A stretch of 18,662 bases of DNA from JBFKQC01 sp041627895 (lineage in GTDB: Bacteria > Pseudomonadota > Alphaproteobacteria > Rhodobacterales > Rhodobacteraceae). The DNA lies in contig JBFKQC010000076.1 in NCBI GenBank assembly GCA_041627895.1, forward strand, positions 1 to 18,662. Direction: 5' to 3'. Below the pieces are notes generated by a model that was given only the letters and a program-made list of their open reading frames with translations, searched no databases and was not told where the DNA came from. Below are positions 7,346 to 14,691 of the stretch, one piece after another (the first letter of the stretch is position 1; every line of letters begins with the position of its first letter). The translations under genes and the position numbers were made by a program.

Positions 7346-8371
7346 CGGTCCGCCGGGGACGGGCCAGAGAACACCTGCGCCCGTCACCCCGAGCCGGCGG
7401 TCGGGCAGCACGTAGCTGACACGCAGGTTGCCCGGCCCGTCCTCGTCGCGCCAGTCCGCGGTGTCCGGCGCCGGATCGCCGCGGTGGCGGGCATTCGCCC
7501 CGCCCTGTTCCGCCGCCGCCATCGCCCCGCCGGCGCTCGTCGGGGCCGGATCGGACAGCCGCCCGTGCGCCAGCAGGGCGCGGATCGCGTCCCGCCACCC
7601 CTCGCCGTCCGCCGGATCCAGGTTGGCGTTGCCCAGCACGATCACCGGCGCCTCGGGCGGTGGATCGGCCAGCGCGCCGTCGAGATACCTGAGCCACAGC
7701 GCGATCTCGTCGTGGTTCCGCCTGCCGTTCCGGTCCTCGGGCCCGTCGAACACCGGCGGCCCGGCGGCGAAGACCAGAAGGTGCAGTTGCCTGTCCGGCC
7801 CGAGGATCACCGGCACGTCCCGATGCCCCGCCGAGGACAGGCGCTGCGCCGCAACCGCCTCTGCCGACGGGAAGGGCGCGCCCCCGGCCTCCGGCAGCAG
7901 CGCGCCGGGCAGGTCGGCCCAAAGCAGTGCCGAGAAATCCCGGCCCTGCGCGGCGGCGAACGGATAGCGCGACAGCAGCGCCATGCCGCCGTGGCCCGTG
8001 TAGCGCCCGAACCCCTGCCGGTCGCCCGGCCCGCCGTGGCGCCCGTCGCCGTCCAGGTCGAGCCTGCTCATCAGCGTGCTGTTCGGCCTGAGCGACAAGC
8101 GGTTCGGATAGACCGCCCCAGCCTCGGCCAGCCGCGCCGCCAGCGCCGCCAGCGTGTGCCCGTCATGGTCCCAGTCGATCCCGGTCAGCAGCAGGATGTC
8201 GGGCGCCGCATGCGCCACGCCGCGCACCACCGCCGTGACCCCCGGGTCGTCGCCCGCGGCGATGTCCCGCAACAGCAACCCCGGCCCGCGCCGGGACAGG
8301 TCCACATGCCAGGTGGCGACCCGCAGCGTATCCGCCACGGCGCCGGTGGCGGTCAGGAACAGAAGGATCAG
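7271..8371 (-). CDS. Endonuclease/exonuclease/phosphatase-fold protein, probably degenerate
   Basis: The frame resembles a Rhodobacteraceae family of secreted EEP-fold proteins: LRVATWHVDLSRRGPGLLLRD, LLLTGIDWDHDG, RYTGHGGMALLSRYP, IVLGNANLDPADGEGWRDA and the C-terminal PRHRLVWVDVAL. A signal-peptide-like LILLFLTATGAVA lies at its beginning. No ATG, GTG or TTG begins that segment: the nearest ATG (8494) would overlap the upstream gene by 127 bases and the first in-frame GTG (8338) removes the signal. I place the start at CTG 8371, which overlaps the upstream stop as CTGA, but this is uncertain. Metal-site residues are altered (GNAN where GDxN is usual, TWH for a T-x-N, no Glu after LLLTG). 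It may be a decaying gene. Confidence 0.65.
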   Translation of the reverse strand: MILLFLTATGAVADTLRVATWHVDLSRRGPGLLLRDIAAGDDPGVTAVVRGVAHAAPDILLLTGIDWDHDGHTLAALAARLAEAGAVYPNRLSLRPNSTLMSRLDLDGDGRHGGPGDRQGFGRYTGHGGMALLSRYPFAAAQGRDFSALLWADLPGALLPEAGGAPFPSAEAVAAQRLSSAGHRDVPVILGPDRQLHLLVFAAGPPVFDGPEDRNGRRNHDEIALWLRYLDGALADPPPEAPVIVLGNANLDPADGEGWRDAIRALLAHGRLSDPAPTSAGGAMAAAEQGGANARHRGDPAPDTADWRDEDGPGNLRVSYVLPDRRLGVTGAGVLWPVPGGPLDDDLSAEGAPRHRLVWVDVALER

Positions 8372-9207
8372 GCCGGCTGCAAGCCCTTGGCCTTTTCCCG
8401 CTGTGCGGTGCGCCGGCGCTTGCGCTCGACCAGCGCCGCGATCCGGCCCATGGCCAGGCCGCGCATCAGAAGGCTTGCGGGAAGGAATGCCCATGCCGCC
8501 ACGATCCAGATCATCGACTGCGGGTTGTCGAGCGTCACCTCGCCGAACAGGCTTTCGGACGCCTTCAACGCCGCCGGGATGAAGAATGGCAGGGTAAATC
8601 CTACGATAATGTTAAAGCGCGCGTCGCGTTCGAGGCGCTGCACCACGTCGCCGCCCGCGGTCGGATCGAAGGTCGGCATGTTGATCCAGACATTGAACGG
8701 GCCGGTGTTCAGCGGCCAGTTCCGCACGCGGACGAAGAAGTAGAAGATCGCCAGCGTCAGCATCGAGATGAAATACGCGATCCCGGCCGCGCTGCGCACC
8801 CGGTCGACATGGGCCAGGCCGGTCTCGTCGGGCAGAAGCAGCACGATCTGGCGCACCGGCGAATAGGGAAAGTCGATCGCATGGCCGATGCCGGTGCCGA
8901 ACGAGGCGATTGCCTGGTTGAACGGCGTCGGGTCGGTCTCGCCCCGGATCACGACGGCGATCAGGAACACGGTCGAGAAGAGCGAGATGAAGCGCAGGCG
9001 GTTGAAGGGCGGCGCGTTGCGGAACTCGACGAGGCCGGGATAGACCGAAGCGTATTCGAAGATCGTCAGCGCGGCGGCGAAGATCGCGACAAGCGCGACG
9101 ATCTGGGTCACGTCGGCGCTGATCCCCGGCAGCAGCAGGGCAGGCGTCGCAATCAGCAACACCACGAGAACCGCGCGCACCAATGCGCCTGCCAAACGGG
9201 AGATCAC
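8368..9207 (-). CDS. Conserved membrane protein, function unknown
   Basis: This 279-residue protein has about six hydrophobic segments: near residues 8-28, 34-52, 73-88, 143-163, 200-215 and 232-252. It ends in a basic cytoplasmic-looking tail (ALVERKRRRTAQREKAKG). A long extramembrane stretch contains FRNAPPFNRLRF and PFNVWINMPTFDPTAGGDVV. I recognise it only as a conserved protein of Rhodobacteraceae found near leuD; no enzymatic motif is visible. The start is GTG at 9207, with GAGGG about 9 bases before it. The preceding 256 bases, including a noticeably AT-rich stretch at 9290-9360, probably hold its promoter. Confidence 0.75.
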   Translation of the reverse strand: MISRLAGALVRAVLVVLLIATPALLLPGISADVTQIVALVAIFAAALTIFEYASVYPGLVEFRNAPPFNRLRFISLFSTVFLIAVVIRGETDPTPFNQAIASFGTGIGHAIDFPYSPVRQIVLLLPDETGLAHVDRVRSAAGIAYFISMLTLAIFYFFVRVRNWPLNTGPFNVWINMPTFDPTAGGDVVQRLERDARFNIIVGFTLPFFIPAALKASESLFGEVTLDNPQSMIWIVAAWAFLPASLLMRGLAMGRIAALVERKRRRTAQREKAKGLQPA

Positions 9208-9269
9208 CGCTCCTCACCCTCAAACTGGACGGACGCGATGCGATGCCGCGTCCTTGTTCCACCTTGGTC

Positions 9270-9285
9270 CCGCCAATTGTGGCGG
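9270..9285. promoter_or_regulatory. Palindrome upstream of the membrane-protein gene
   Basis: CCGCCA-ATTG-TGGCGG is a 6-bp perfect inverted repeat around four bases. It lies 63 bases upstream of the GTG at 9207, next to the AT-rich stretch 9290-9360 and a further imperfect repeat at 9323-9346 (TTTTCC...GGAAAA). It may be a regulator site; no regulator is identifiable. Confidence 0.3.
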
Positions 9286-9415
9286 ACTGCCTCAGATTTG
9301 CCCAACTTTTGCCTACTTTCAGTTTTCCCAGCAAGTGTCTGGAAAAGATAACAAAAAGAATCGGGCGTTTTCGGGGAGGAACTGGTGCGCTATTGCAACC
9401 ATTTCAAAGCGGGAA

Positions 9416-9440
9416 TGGGCCGCAACGATGGCGCGGCCCA
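9416..9440 (-). terminator. Stem-loop downstream of leuD
   Basis: TGGGCCGC at 9416-9423 pairs perfectly with GCGGCCCA at 9433-9440 around a 9-base loop. It begins 23 bases after the leuD stop on the minus strand. No run of T follows, but the position fits the end of the leuCD transcript. Confidence 0.45.
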
Positions 9441-9463
9441 AGATATGGTATTCGGCGCGGGTC

Positions 9464-10069
9464 TCAGGCCCAAGGCTGGCGGGCCTTCAAATCCGCCTCA
9501 AATGCGTCGATTTCGGCGGCGTGCTCCATCGTCAGGCCGATGTCGTCCAGCCCGTTCAGCAGGCAGTGCTTCTTGAACGCGTCGACCTCGAATCCGATCA
9601 CCTCGCCGTCCGACGTGGTGACGGTCTGCGCCTGAAGATCGACGGTCATCTTGGCGTTGGCGCCCTTCTCGGCGTCCTTCATCAGCACGTCGACCGTTTC
9701 CTGCGGCAGCGCGACCGGCAGGATGCCGTTCTTGAAGCAGTTGTTGAAGAAGATGTCGGCAAAGCTGGGCGCGATGACACAGCGGATACCGAAATCCAGA
9801 AGCGCCCAGGGCGCGTGCTCGCGCGACGAACCGCAGCCGAAATTGTCCCCGGCGACCAGGATTTCCGCGTTGCGGTAGGCCGGGTTGTTCAGCACGAAAC
9901 CGTCGATCTCCTTGCCGTCCCGGTCGAACCGCATCTCGTCGAACAGATTCGCGCCCAGCCCCTCGCGCCTGATCGTCTTCAGGAACTGCTTGGGGATGAT
10001 CATGTCGGTATCGACATTAACCATCGGCATCGGCGCCGCGACGCCGGTGAGGGTGGTGAACTTGTCCAT
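9464..10069 (-). CDS. leuD: 3-isopropylmalate dehydratase small subunit
   Basis: LeuD is the swivelling small subunit that pairs with LeuC to isomerise 2-isopropylmalate to 3-isopropylmalate. The 201-residue length is normal. It shows the N-terminal VNVDTDMIIPKQFL and the characteristic DNFGCGSSREHAPWAL substrate-recognition loop. The ATG at 10069 follows AGGAGGT by 6 bases, a near-perfect Shine-Dalgarno. It lies 139 bases after leuC on the same strand with an intercistronic hairpin between. Confidence 0.97.
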   Translation of the reverse strand: MDKFTTLTGVAAPMPMVNVDTDMIIPKQFLKTIRREGLGANLFDEMRFDRDGKEIDGFVLNNPAYRNAEILVAGDNFGCGSSREHAPWALLDFGIRCVIAPSFADIFFNNCFKNGILPVALPQETVDVLMKDAEKGANAKMTVDLQAQTVTTSDGEVIGFEVDAFKKHCLLNGLDDIGLTMEHAAEIDAFEADLKARQPWA

Positions 10070-10089
10070 CGCTGGACCTCCTATCGTGG

Positions 10090-10107
10090 CTTCTCCGGCT
10101 GGAGAAG
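10090..10107 (-). other. Intercistronic hairpin between leuC and leuD
   Basis: CTTCTCC at 10090-10096 pairs perfectly with GGAGAAG at 10101-10107 around a 4-base loop, shortly before the leuD Shine-Dalgarno. It may stabilise or process the leuCD mRNA, or tune leuD translation. The rest of the 139-base gap has no supported gene. Confidence 0.4.
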
Positions 10108-10208
10108 GTTAACCCCGAAGCACCGGATCGTGAATTTTCTGGGACCCGGAACTTGGCGATTTGGCGTCGCGGTATCGCGCTGGTACTGCAGCGCGGCATC
10201 GGCGCGCT

Positions 10209-11612
10209 TCAACTCATCTCGCGCACATCCGTCAGCCGGCCCGTCACCGCCGCCGCCGCCGCCATGGCGGGGCTCATCAGATGGGTGCGGCCGCGATAGC
10301 CCTGGCGGCCCTCGAAGTTGCGGTTCGAGGTCGAGGCGCAGCGCTCGCCGGGGGCCAGCTGGTCGGGGTTCATCGCCAGGCACATCGAGCAGCCGGCGAG
10401 CCGCCACTCGAAGCCTGCATCCTTGAAGATCTCGGCCAGCCCCTCTTCCTCGGCCTGGGCGCGCACAAGGCCCGAGCCGGGCACCACCATCGCGCGCAGG
10501 CCCGCCTTGATCTTCTTGCCCTTCAGGATCGCCGCGGCGGCGCGCAGATCCTCGATCCGGCCGTTGGTGCACGAGCCGATGAACACCGTGTCGATCTCGA
10601 TCTGGGAAAGCGGCGTGCCGGGTTTCAGCCCCATGTAGTCGAGCGAGCGGCGCACCGCGTCCACCTTGCCGCCGCGGAAATCCTCGGGATGCGGCACTGC
10701 TCCGGTGATCGGCAGCACGTCCTCGGGCGACGTGCCCCAGGTGACCACCGGCGCGATGTCCTCGGCGGCGATGGTCAGCACCGTGTCCCAATGCGCGTCG
10801 TCGTCGGAATAGAGCGTCTTCCAATAGGCCAGCGCCGCCTCCCACGCCGCGCCCTTGGGTGCGTGCGGCCGGCCCCTGACATACTCGAATGTCTTCTCGT
10901 CCGGCGCGATCAGCCCGGCCCGCGCGCCGCCCTCGATCGCCATGTTGCAGACCGTCATGCGGCCTTCCATGCTGAGCGAGCGGATCGCCTCGCCGCAATA
11001 TTCGATCACATAACCGGTGCCGCCGGCAGTGCCGGTGTGGCCGATGATCGACAGCGTGATGTCCTTGGCCGTGACCCCGGGCGGAAGCTGCCCGGTGATC
11101 TCGACCTTCATGTTCTTCGACTTCTTCTGGATCAGCGTCTGGGTGGCCAGCACGTGCTCGACCTCGGAGGTGCCGATGCCGTGCGCCAGCGCGCCAAAGG
11201 CGCCGTGGGTGGCGGTGTGAGAATCGCCGCAGACGATGGTCATTCCCGGCTGCGTCCAGCCCTGTTCCGGGCCGATGATGTGGACGATGCCCTGGCGCAC
11301 GTCGTCGACCGGGTAATAATGGATGCCGAAATCGCGCGCGTTCCGGTCCAGCGCCTCGACCTGGATGCGGCTTTCCTCGTTCATGCCGCCCTTCAGCCGG
11401 TCGGCGGTGGTGGGCACGTTATGGTCGGGCACGGCGATGGTCTTTTCGGGGCTGCGCACCTTGCGGCCGGCCATCCGCAGCCCCTCGAAGGCCTGCGGGC
11501 TGGTGACCTCGTGCACCAGGTGGCGGTCGATATAAAGCAGGCTGGTGCCGTCCTCGGCCTCGTGCACGAGGTGAGCATCCCAGATCTTGTCGTAAAGCGT
11601 CTTGGGGGACAT
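10209..11612 (-). CDS. leuC: 3-isopropylmalate dehydratase large subunit
   Basis: LeuC carries the [4Fe-4S] centre of isopropylmalate isomerase. The 467-residue product has the usual length and begins SPKTLYDKIWDAHLVHE. Hallmarks are GDSHTATHGAFGALAHGIG, the first cluster ligand in FIGSCTNGRIEDL and the CxxC ligands in AGCSMCLAMNPD. The ATG at 11612 follows GGGAGGG by 6 bases; the open frame to 11762 lacks homology and overlaps the small leader ORF. The upstream leader could form alternative hairpins, hinting at control by leucine supply. Confidence 0.97.
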   Translation of the reverse strand: MSPKTLYDKIWDAHLVHEAEDGTSLLYIDRHLVHEVTSPQAFEGLRMAGRKVRSPEKTIAVPDHNVPTTADRLKGGMNEESRIQVEALDRNARDFGIHYYPVDDVRQGIVHIIGPEQGWTQPGMTIVCGDSHTATHGAFGALAHGIGTSEVEHVLATQTLIQKKSKNMKVEITGQLPPGVTAKDITLSIIGHTGTAGGTGYVIEYCGEAIRSLSMEGRMTVCNMAIEGGARAGLIAPDEKTFEYVRGRPHAPKGAAWEAALAYWKTLYSDDDAHWDTVLTIAAEDIAPVVTWGTSPEDVLPITGAVPHPEDFRGGKVDAVRRSLDYMGLKPGTPLSQIEIDTVFIGSCTNGRIEDLRAAAAILKGKKIKAGLRAMVVPGSGLVRAQAEEEGLAEIFKDAGFEWRLAGCSMCLAMNPDQLAPGERCASTSNRNFEGRQGYRGRTHLMSPAMAAAAAVTGRLTDVREMS

Positions 11613-11626
11613 GCGGATCCCTCCCG

Positions 11627-11673
11627 TTGAATGTCCGAATGGCTGACCGGCGTAGGGCGCGCATTCAATGCGC
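11627..11673 (-). promoter_or_regulatory. Two mutually exclusive RNA pairings before leuC
   Basis: In the leuC mRNA leader, GCGCAT-TGA-ATGCGC (11673-11659) forms a tight hairpin 10 bases after the stop of the 28-codon ORF. The segment TTGAATG (11668-11662), which overlaps that hairpin, can instead pair with CATTCAA (11633-11627), directly beside the leuC Shine-Dalgarno at 11625-11619. Competing pairings after a short ORF are the layout of translation-dependent leaders. Function is inferred, and no T tract is present. Confidence 0.35.
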
Positions 11674-11682
11674 ACCGCCGCG

Positions 11683-11769
11683 TCATAGGCGTGCCAGCAC
11701 CGCCCGTGTCGCGCCGAAGAACCGCCAGGGCAGGCGCGCGTGATCGTCGAGATCGAAGACATGGCTCAT
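11683..11769 (-). CDS. 28-residue ORF upstream of leuC, candidate leader peptide
   Basis: The minus strand encodes MSHVFDLDDHARLPWRFF and then ten further residues ending in ARL before TGA. It lies 33 bases after yihY and ends 70 bases before leuC. Four Leu codons occur (CTC, CTG, CTG, CTA); the last sense codon is CTA, very rarely used in such GC-rich DNA. Leu residues are not in tandem as in the enterobacterial leu leader. The Shine-Dalgarno is weak (CAGG). It may be a leader peptide for leuC, a small protein, or chance. Coding status is unproven. Confidence 0.4.
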   Translation of the reverse strand: MSHVFDLDDHARLPWRFFGATRAVLARL

Positions 11770-11802
11770 GGACGCCTGCGGTACTCTCTTTGCCGCCGCT
11801 AA

Positions 11803-12645
11803 TCAAGCGCCGCGGGCGAGCACCGCGTTCAGCGCCGCTCCGATCAGCACGGCATAGGCGCTGAGATAGACCCACATCAGCAGGATCACCACGGCGCCGA
11901 TCGACCCGTAGACCAGCGTGAAGCTGGCGAAGTTGTCGAGATAGGCGGTGAACGCCCAGGACGCCGCCGCCCAGAGCACCAGCGCGAGCGCCACGCCGGG
12001 CAGGGCAAGCGCGACGCGGCCCGACCGCCGCCCGTGGTTCGGCCCGAACTTGTAGACCAGCCACAGCCCGCTCACCCCCACCGCGCCCAGCAATGTCCAG
12101 CGCGCGATCGAGAGCCCCAGCGCCGAGGCCGGACCGAGCGGCAGGAAGGCGACGACCACCGGCACCGCGACCACCGCCGCCAGCGCCACCAGCGCCAGCG
12201 CGACCAGCGCCAGCGTCAGGGCCAGCGCCGCCAGCGCATGCCAGAACCCGCTGCGCGGCGCCTTGCCGTAGATCGCGTTCAGCCCGCGCACCAGCGCGCC
12301 GACACCGGCACGGGTGGCCCAAAGCGCCGCCGCGGTCGAGATCAGCGAGGCCCAGCCCAGCCGGCCGGCCTGGTTGTCGATCAGCCGCAGAACCTGGTTC
12401 TCGAGCACCGCGAACCCGGCGGGCGGGATCAGGCCCTCGAGCATGCCGAGCTGGTCATTGACGATCACCGGATCGGCGACGATGCCCCAAAGCGCGATCA
12501 CCGCCGCCGCGGCGGGAAAGACCGCGAGCATGGCATAGAACGCCACGCCGGCCGCGATCAGGTCCAGGTTGCGCCGCGACATCTGCCGCACGAGCCCGCG
12601 CAGCAGGCCGTGCGACCGGCCGAGGTTGCGGGGCGCCTCGCTCAT
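11803..12645 (-). CDS. yihY: YihY/BrkB-family inner-membrane protein
   Basis: This 280-residue protein belongs to the YihY/virulence factor BrkB family. The conserved N-terminal NLDLIAAGVAFYAMLAVFPA precedes the first membrane segment. STAAALWATRAGVGALVRGLNAIY is the conserved central region, and five to six membrane helices follow, ending LMWVYLSAYAVLIGAALNAVL. The family was once called RNase BN in error; its molecular role remains unclear. ATG at 12645 gives a short cytoplasmic start. It is divergent from the mechanosensitive channel gene and lies just upstream of the leuC leader on the same strand. Confidence 0.92.
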   Translation of the reverse strand: MSEAPRNLGRSHGLLRGLVRQMSRRNLDLIAAGVAFYAMLAVFPAAAAVIALWGIVADPVIVNDQLGMLEGLIPPAGFAVLENQVLRLIDNQAGRLGWASLISTAAALWATRAGVGALVRGLNAIYGKAPRSGFWHALAALALTLALVALALVALAAVVAVPVVVAFLPLGPASALGLSIARWTLLGAVGVSGLWLVYKFGPNHGRRSGRVALALPGVALALVLWAAASWAFTAYLDNFASFTLVYGSIGAVVILLMWVYLSAYAVLIGAALNAVLARGA

Positions 12646-12690
12646 CGCGGCGCACGATCAGGTGTTTTCGCCACACCTCAGTGATAAGCT

Positions 12691-12720
12691 CGGCGCGGCC
12701 CCGCCACAAGCGCCGCGCCG
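12691..12720. other. GC-rich inverted repeat between yihY and the MscS gene
   Basis: CGGCGCGGC at 12691-12699 and GCCGCGCCG at 12712-12720 are a perfect 9-bp inverted repeat with a 12-base spacer. A second one, AGGTGT/ACACCT, lies at 12660-12678. Both are in the divergent promoter region 12646-12768 and may be regulator sites or leader structure. Confidence 0.3.
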
Positions 12721-12768
12721 CTTGAACGTCCGGCGCCCGCCGTGCAGAGTTCGCGCGACGGAGGCGCC

Positions 12769-14094
12769 ATGGAAAGCGAACTGCAAGCCCTTCTGGCAAG
12801 CCTGGAAGACGGCTGGATTTCGGTGCGGAACTTCGCCGCGACGCTGATTCTGCCGTCGCGGCTGATCCAGCTTGTGGTGGCGGCCGGCTGCTTCGTCCTG
12901 GCCTGGCTGACGACGCGCTGGGTCGGGCCGCGCTACGAGACCTGGATGCGCGGGCTGGAAGGCCGGCCGAAATGGCAGCTGCGCTGGCTTCTGGTGCTGT
13001 ACCGGCGCTTCACGCTGATGTTCTTCGCGCTCTATCTCTGGCTTTCGGCCTTCGCCTTCGCGCAGATCTACGCCTTCCCGTCGCGGCGCTATCTTCTGGT
13101 GCTGCTGGCGACCATCGCGACCGCCTGGTTCTTCATCCGCATCGCCGCGCAGGTGATCCGCAACGCGTTCCTGCGGCGGCTGGTGATCTGGGGCCTGTCG
13201 ACCTATGCCGTGCTCTACTATCTCGGCTTCATCGAAGAGACGACCGACTTCCTCGACAGCCTGGCGATCCAGTTCGGCGACTTCCGGCTGTCGGCGCTGG
13301 CAATCCTGAAGGCGCTGGTCGTCACCGGCCTGCTGTTCGCCGGCGCGCGGCTGATCTCGGGCACCGCCACGCGGCGCATCCGCCTGAACAAGGACATCTC
13401 GCCCTCGATGCAGGAGCTCGCGGTCAAGTTCCTGCAACTGGCGCTCTACGGCTCGGCCTTCTTCATCGGGCTCAAGGCCGTGGGTTTCGACCTGACCGGG
13501 CTTGCGGTCCTGTCGGGCGCGATCGGCGTCGGCATCGGTTTCGGCCTGCAGAAGGTGGTGTCGAACCTGGTGTCCGGGGTGATCATCCTGCTGGACAAGT
13601 CGGTCAAGCCCGGCGACGTGATCTCGCTCGGCGACACGTTCGGCTGGATCGAGTCGCTCGGCGCGCGCTACGTGTCGATCACCACCCGCGACGGGCGCGA
13701 ATACCTTATCCCGAACGAGGACCTGATCACCGGCCAGGTGGTGAACTGGTCGCACACGAACGACCTGGTGCGCATCGAGGTCGGCTTTGGCACGTCCTAC
13801 GCGGACAACCCGCACGAGGTGCGCAAGGTGGCGATGGAGGCGGCAAAGACCGTCGACCGGGTGCTGGCGGTGCCGGCGCCGGTCTGCCACGTGATGAACT
13901 TCGGCGACAGCTCGGTCGACTACACGCTGCGGTTCTGGATCCGCGACCCGACCATGGGCCTCGCCAACATCCGCTCGGGCGTCTACCTGGCGCTGTGGGA
14001 CGCGTTCCGCAAGCATGGCATCTCGATCCCGTTCCCGCAGCGCGAGGTGCGCGTTCTGCCGGGGTCGGAGCTGGCGACGAAAACGCTGGACTGA
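12769..14094 (+). CDS. MscS-family mechanosensitive ion channel
   Basis: This 441-residue inner-membrane protein has about six hydrophobic segments. They lead into the MscS pore helix and beta domain signature SGAIGVGIGFGLQKVVSNLV, with LLDKSVKPGDVI, near residues 250-285. The upper vestibule region TTRDGREYLIPNEDLITGQV and a C-terminal alpha/beta domain follow. It should open under membrane tension to release solutes in hypo-osmotic shock. It is longer than E. coli MscS, with extra N-terminal helices as in many MscS paralogues. ATG at 12769 follows GGAGG by 4-5 bases. Confidence 0.94.
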   Translation: MESELQALLASLEDGWISVRNFAATLILPSRLIQLVVAAGCFVLAWLTTRWVGPRYETWMRGLEGRPKWQLRWLLVLYRRFTLMFFALYLWLSAFAFAQIYAFPSRRYLLVLLATIATAWFFIRIAAQVIRNAFLRRLVIWGLSTYAVLYYLGFIEETTDFLDSLAIQFGDFRLSALAILKALVVTGLLFAGARLISGTATRRIRLNKDISPSMQELAVKFLQLALYGSAFFIGLKAVGFDLTGLAVLSGAIGVGIGFGLQKVVSNLVSGVIILLDKSVKPGDVISLGDTFGWIESLGARYVSITTRDGREYLIPNEDLITGQVVNWSHTNDLVRIEVGFGTSYADNPHEVRKVAMEAAKTVDRVLAVPAPVCHVMNFGDSSVDYTLRFWIRDPTMGLANIRSGVYLALWDAFRKHGISIPFPQREVRVLPGSELATKTLD

Positions 14095-14098
14095 ACCC

Positions 14099-14120
14099 GC
14101 GCGCCATCCCCGCGGCGCGC
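14099..14120 (+). terminator. Stem-loop after the MscS gene
   Basis: GCGCGCC at 14099-14105 pairs with GGCGCGC at 14114-14120 around an 8-base loop, 4 bases after the stop codon. No T tract follows, so it is terminator-like only. Confidence 0.45.
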
Positions 14121-14121
14121 C

Positions 14122-14133
14122 GGTCACGTGACC
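14122..14133. promoter_or_regulatory. Perfect 12-bp palindrome GGTCACGTGACC
   Basis: This perfectly symmetrical 12-mer lies between the MscS gene stem-loop and the rsfS promoter, 38 bases upstream of the proposed -35. It looks like a dimeric regulator site; I cannot name the regulator. Confidence 0.35.
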
Positions 14134-14170
14134 CGATAGGCACGCCGCCGCCGCAGAAATCGTGCTGTCA

Positions 14171-14199
14171 TTGAGATTTAGCATGTCCGGTGCTATCTT
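14171..14199 (+). promoter_or_regulatory. Probable sigma70-type promoter for rsfS operon
   Basis: TTGAGA at 14171-14176 (5 of 6 to TTGACA) and TATCTT at 14194-14199 (4 of 6 to TATAAT) are 17 bases apart. Transcription would begin near 14206, where a perfect palindrome CCCGGCGCCGGG (14209-14220) would form a 5' hairpin. The strong Shine-Dalgarno of the next ORF follows at 14242-14247. Confidence 0.5.
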
Positions 14200-14250
14200 T
14201 GTTCCATGCCCGGCGCCGGGGCGTGGATCGGCGCGTCACATAGGAGGACA

Positions 14251-14310
14251 ATGTCCTGTCTCACAGTGCAGCAGCGGTCGGTGGAGCGGCCGCAGAGGGC
14301 GCCGGAATGA
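14251..14310 (+). CDS. 19-residue ORF translationally coupled to rsfS
   Basis: ATG at 14251 follows AGGAGG by three bases, the best Shine-Dalgarno in this block. It encodes MSCLTVQQRSVERPQRAPE, ending at a TGA that overlaps the rsfS start as ATGA. The layout implies translational coupling of rsfS. The peptide itself shows no motif. It may be a coding leader or simply the way ribosomes are delivered to rsfS. It lies within the 5' region between the proposed promoter and rsfS. Confidence 0.5.
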   Translation: MSCLTVQQRSVERPQRAPE

Positions 14311-14678
14311 TCCTGCAGCCCGACCAGCCATCAAGCGAAGTCCTGCTTGAGCGTATCCTTTCCTCTCTCGATGACGACAAGGCCGAAGACGTGGTCTCGA
14401 TCGACTTGCGCGGCAAGTCGGAGATGGCGGACTACATGGTGATCGCCTCGGGGCGGTCGTCGCGCCAGGTGGCGTCGATCTCCGAAAAGCTGACCGACCG
14501 GCTGAAACAGGAGTACGGCCGCGCGTCCAAGATCGAGGGCAAGGAGGCCGGCGACTGGGTGCTGATCGACACGGGCGACGTGATCGTCCATGTGTTCCGC
14601 CCCGAAGTGCGCGAGTTCTACCAACTCGAGAAGATGTGGATGAGCCCGGGCGAGGCGGTGGCCGCGGCGCGGAACTGA
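14307..14678 (+). CDS. rsfS: Ribosome silencing factor RsfS
   Basis: RsfS binds ribosomal protein L14 on the 50S subunit and blocks subunit joining when nutrients fall. The 123-residue product fits the family, with DDKAEDVVSIDLRGKSEMAD, YMVIASGRSSRQVASISEKL, EGKEAGDWVLIDTGDVIVHV and FRPEVREFYQLEKMW in order. ATG at 14307 overlaps the stop of the short upstream ORF. RlmH follows 13 bases later, the usual pairing of two ribosome-acting genes. Confidence 0.96.
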   Translation: MILQPDQPSSEVLLERILSSLDDDKAEDVVSIDLRGKSEMADYMVIASGRSSRQVASISEKLTDRLKQEYGRASKIEGKEAGDWVLIDTGDVIVHVFRPEVREFYQLEKMWMSPGEAVAAARN

Positions 14679-14691
14679 CCGCGACGCCGCG

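Noticed and set aside
5473..7419. 648-codon plus-strand ORF
   Set aside because: It is antisense to the LysR gene and then out of frame with the epimerase-like gene, both of which have clear domains.
11613..11762. Upstream extension of leuC to a start at 11762
   Set aside because: The extra 50 residues have no family counterpart, and the ATG at 11612 has a strong Shine-Dalgarno and gives normal length.
12723..12751. Promoter TTGAAC-N17-CAGAGT for the MscS-type gene
   Set aside because: The -10 matches only 3 of 6 positions and would leave a very short leader; not strong enough to annotate.
12658..14184. 508-codon minus-strand ORF opposite the MscS-type gene
   Set aside because: Shadow of the channel gene; composition is His/Arg/Asp/Gln-rich with no motif.
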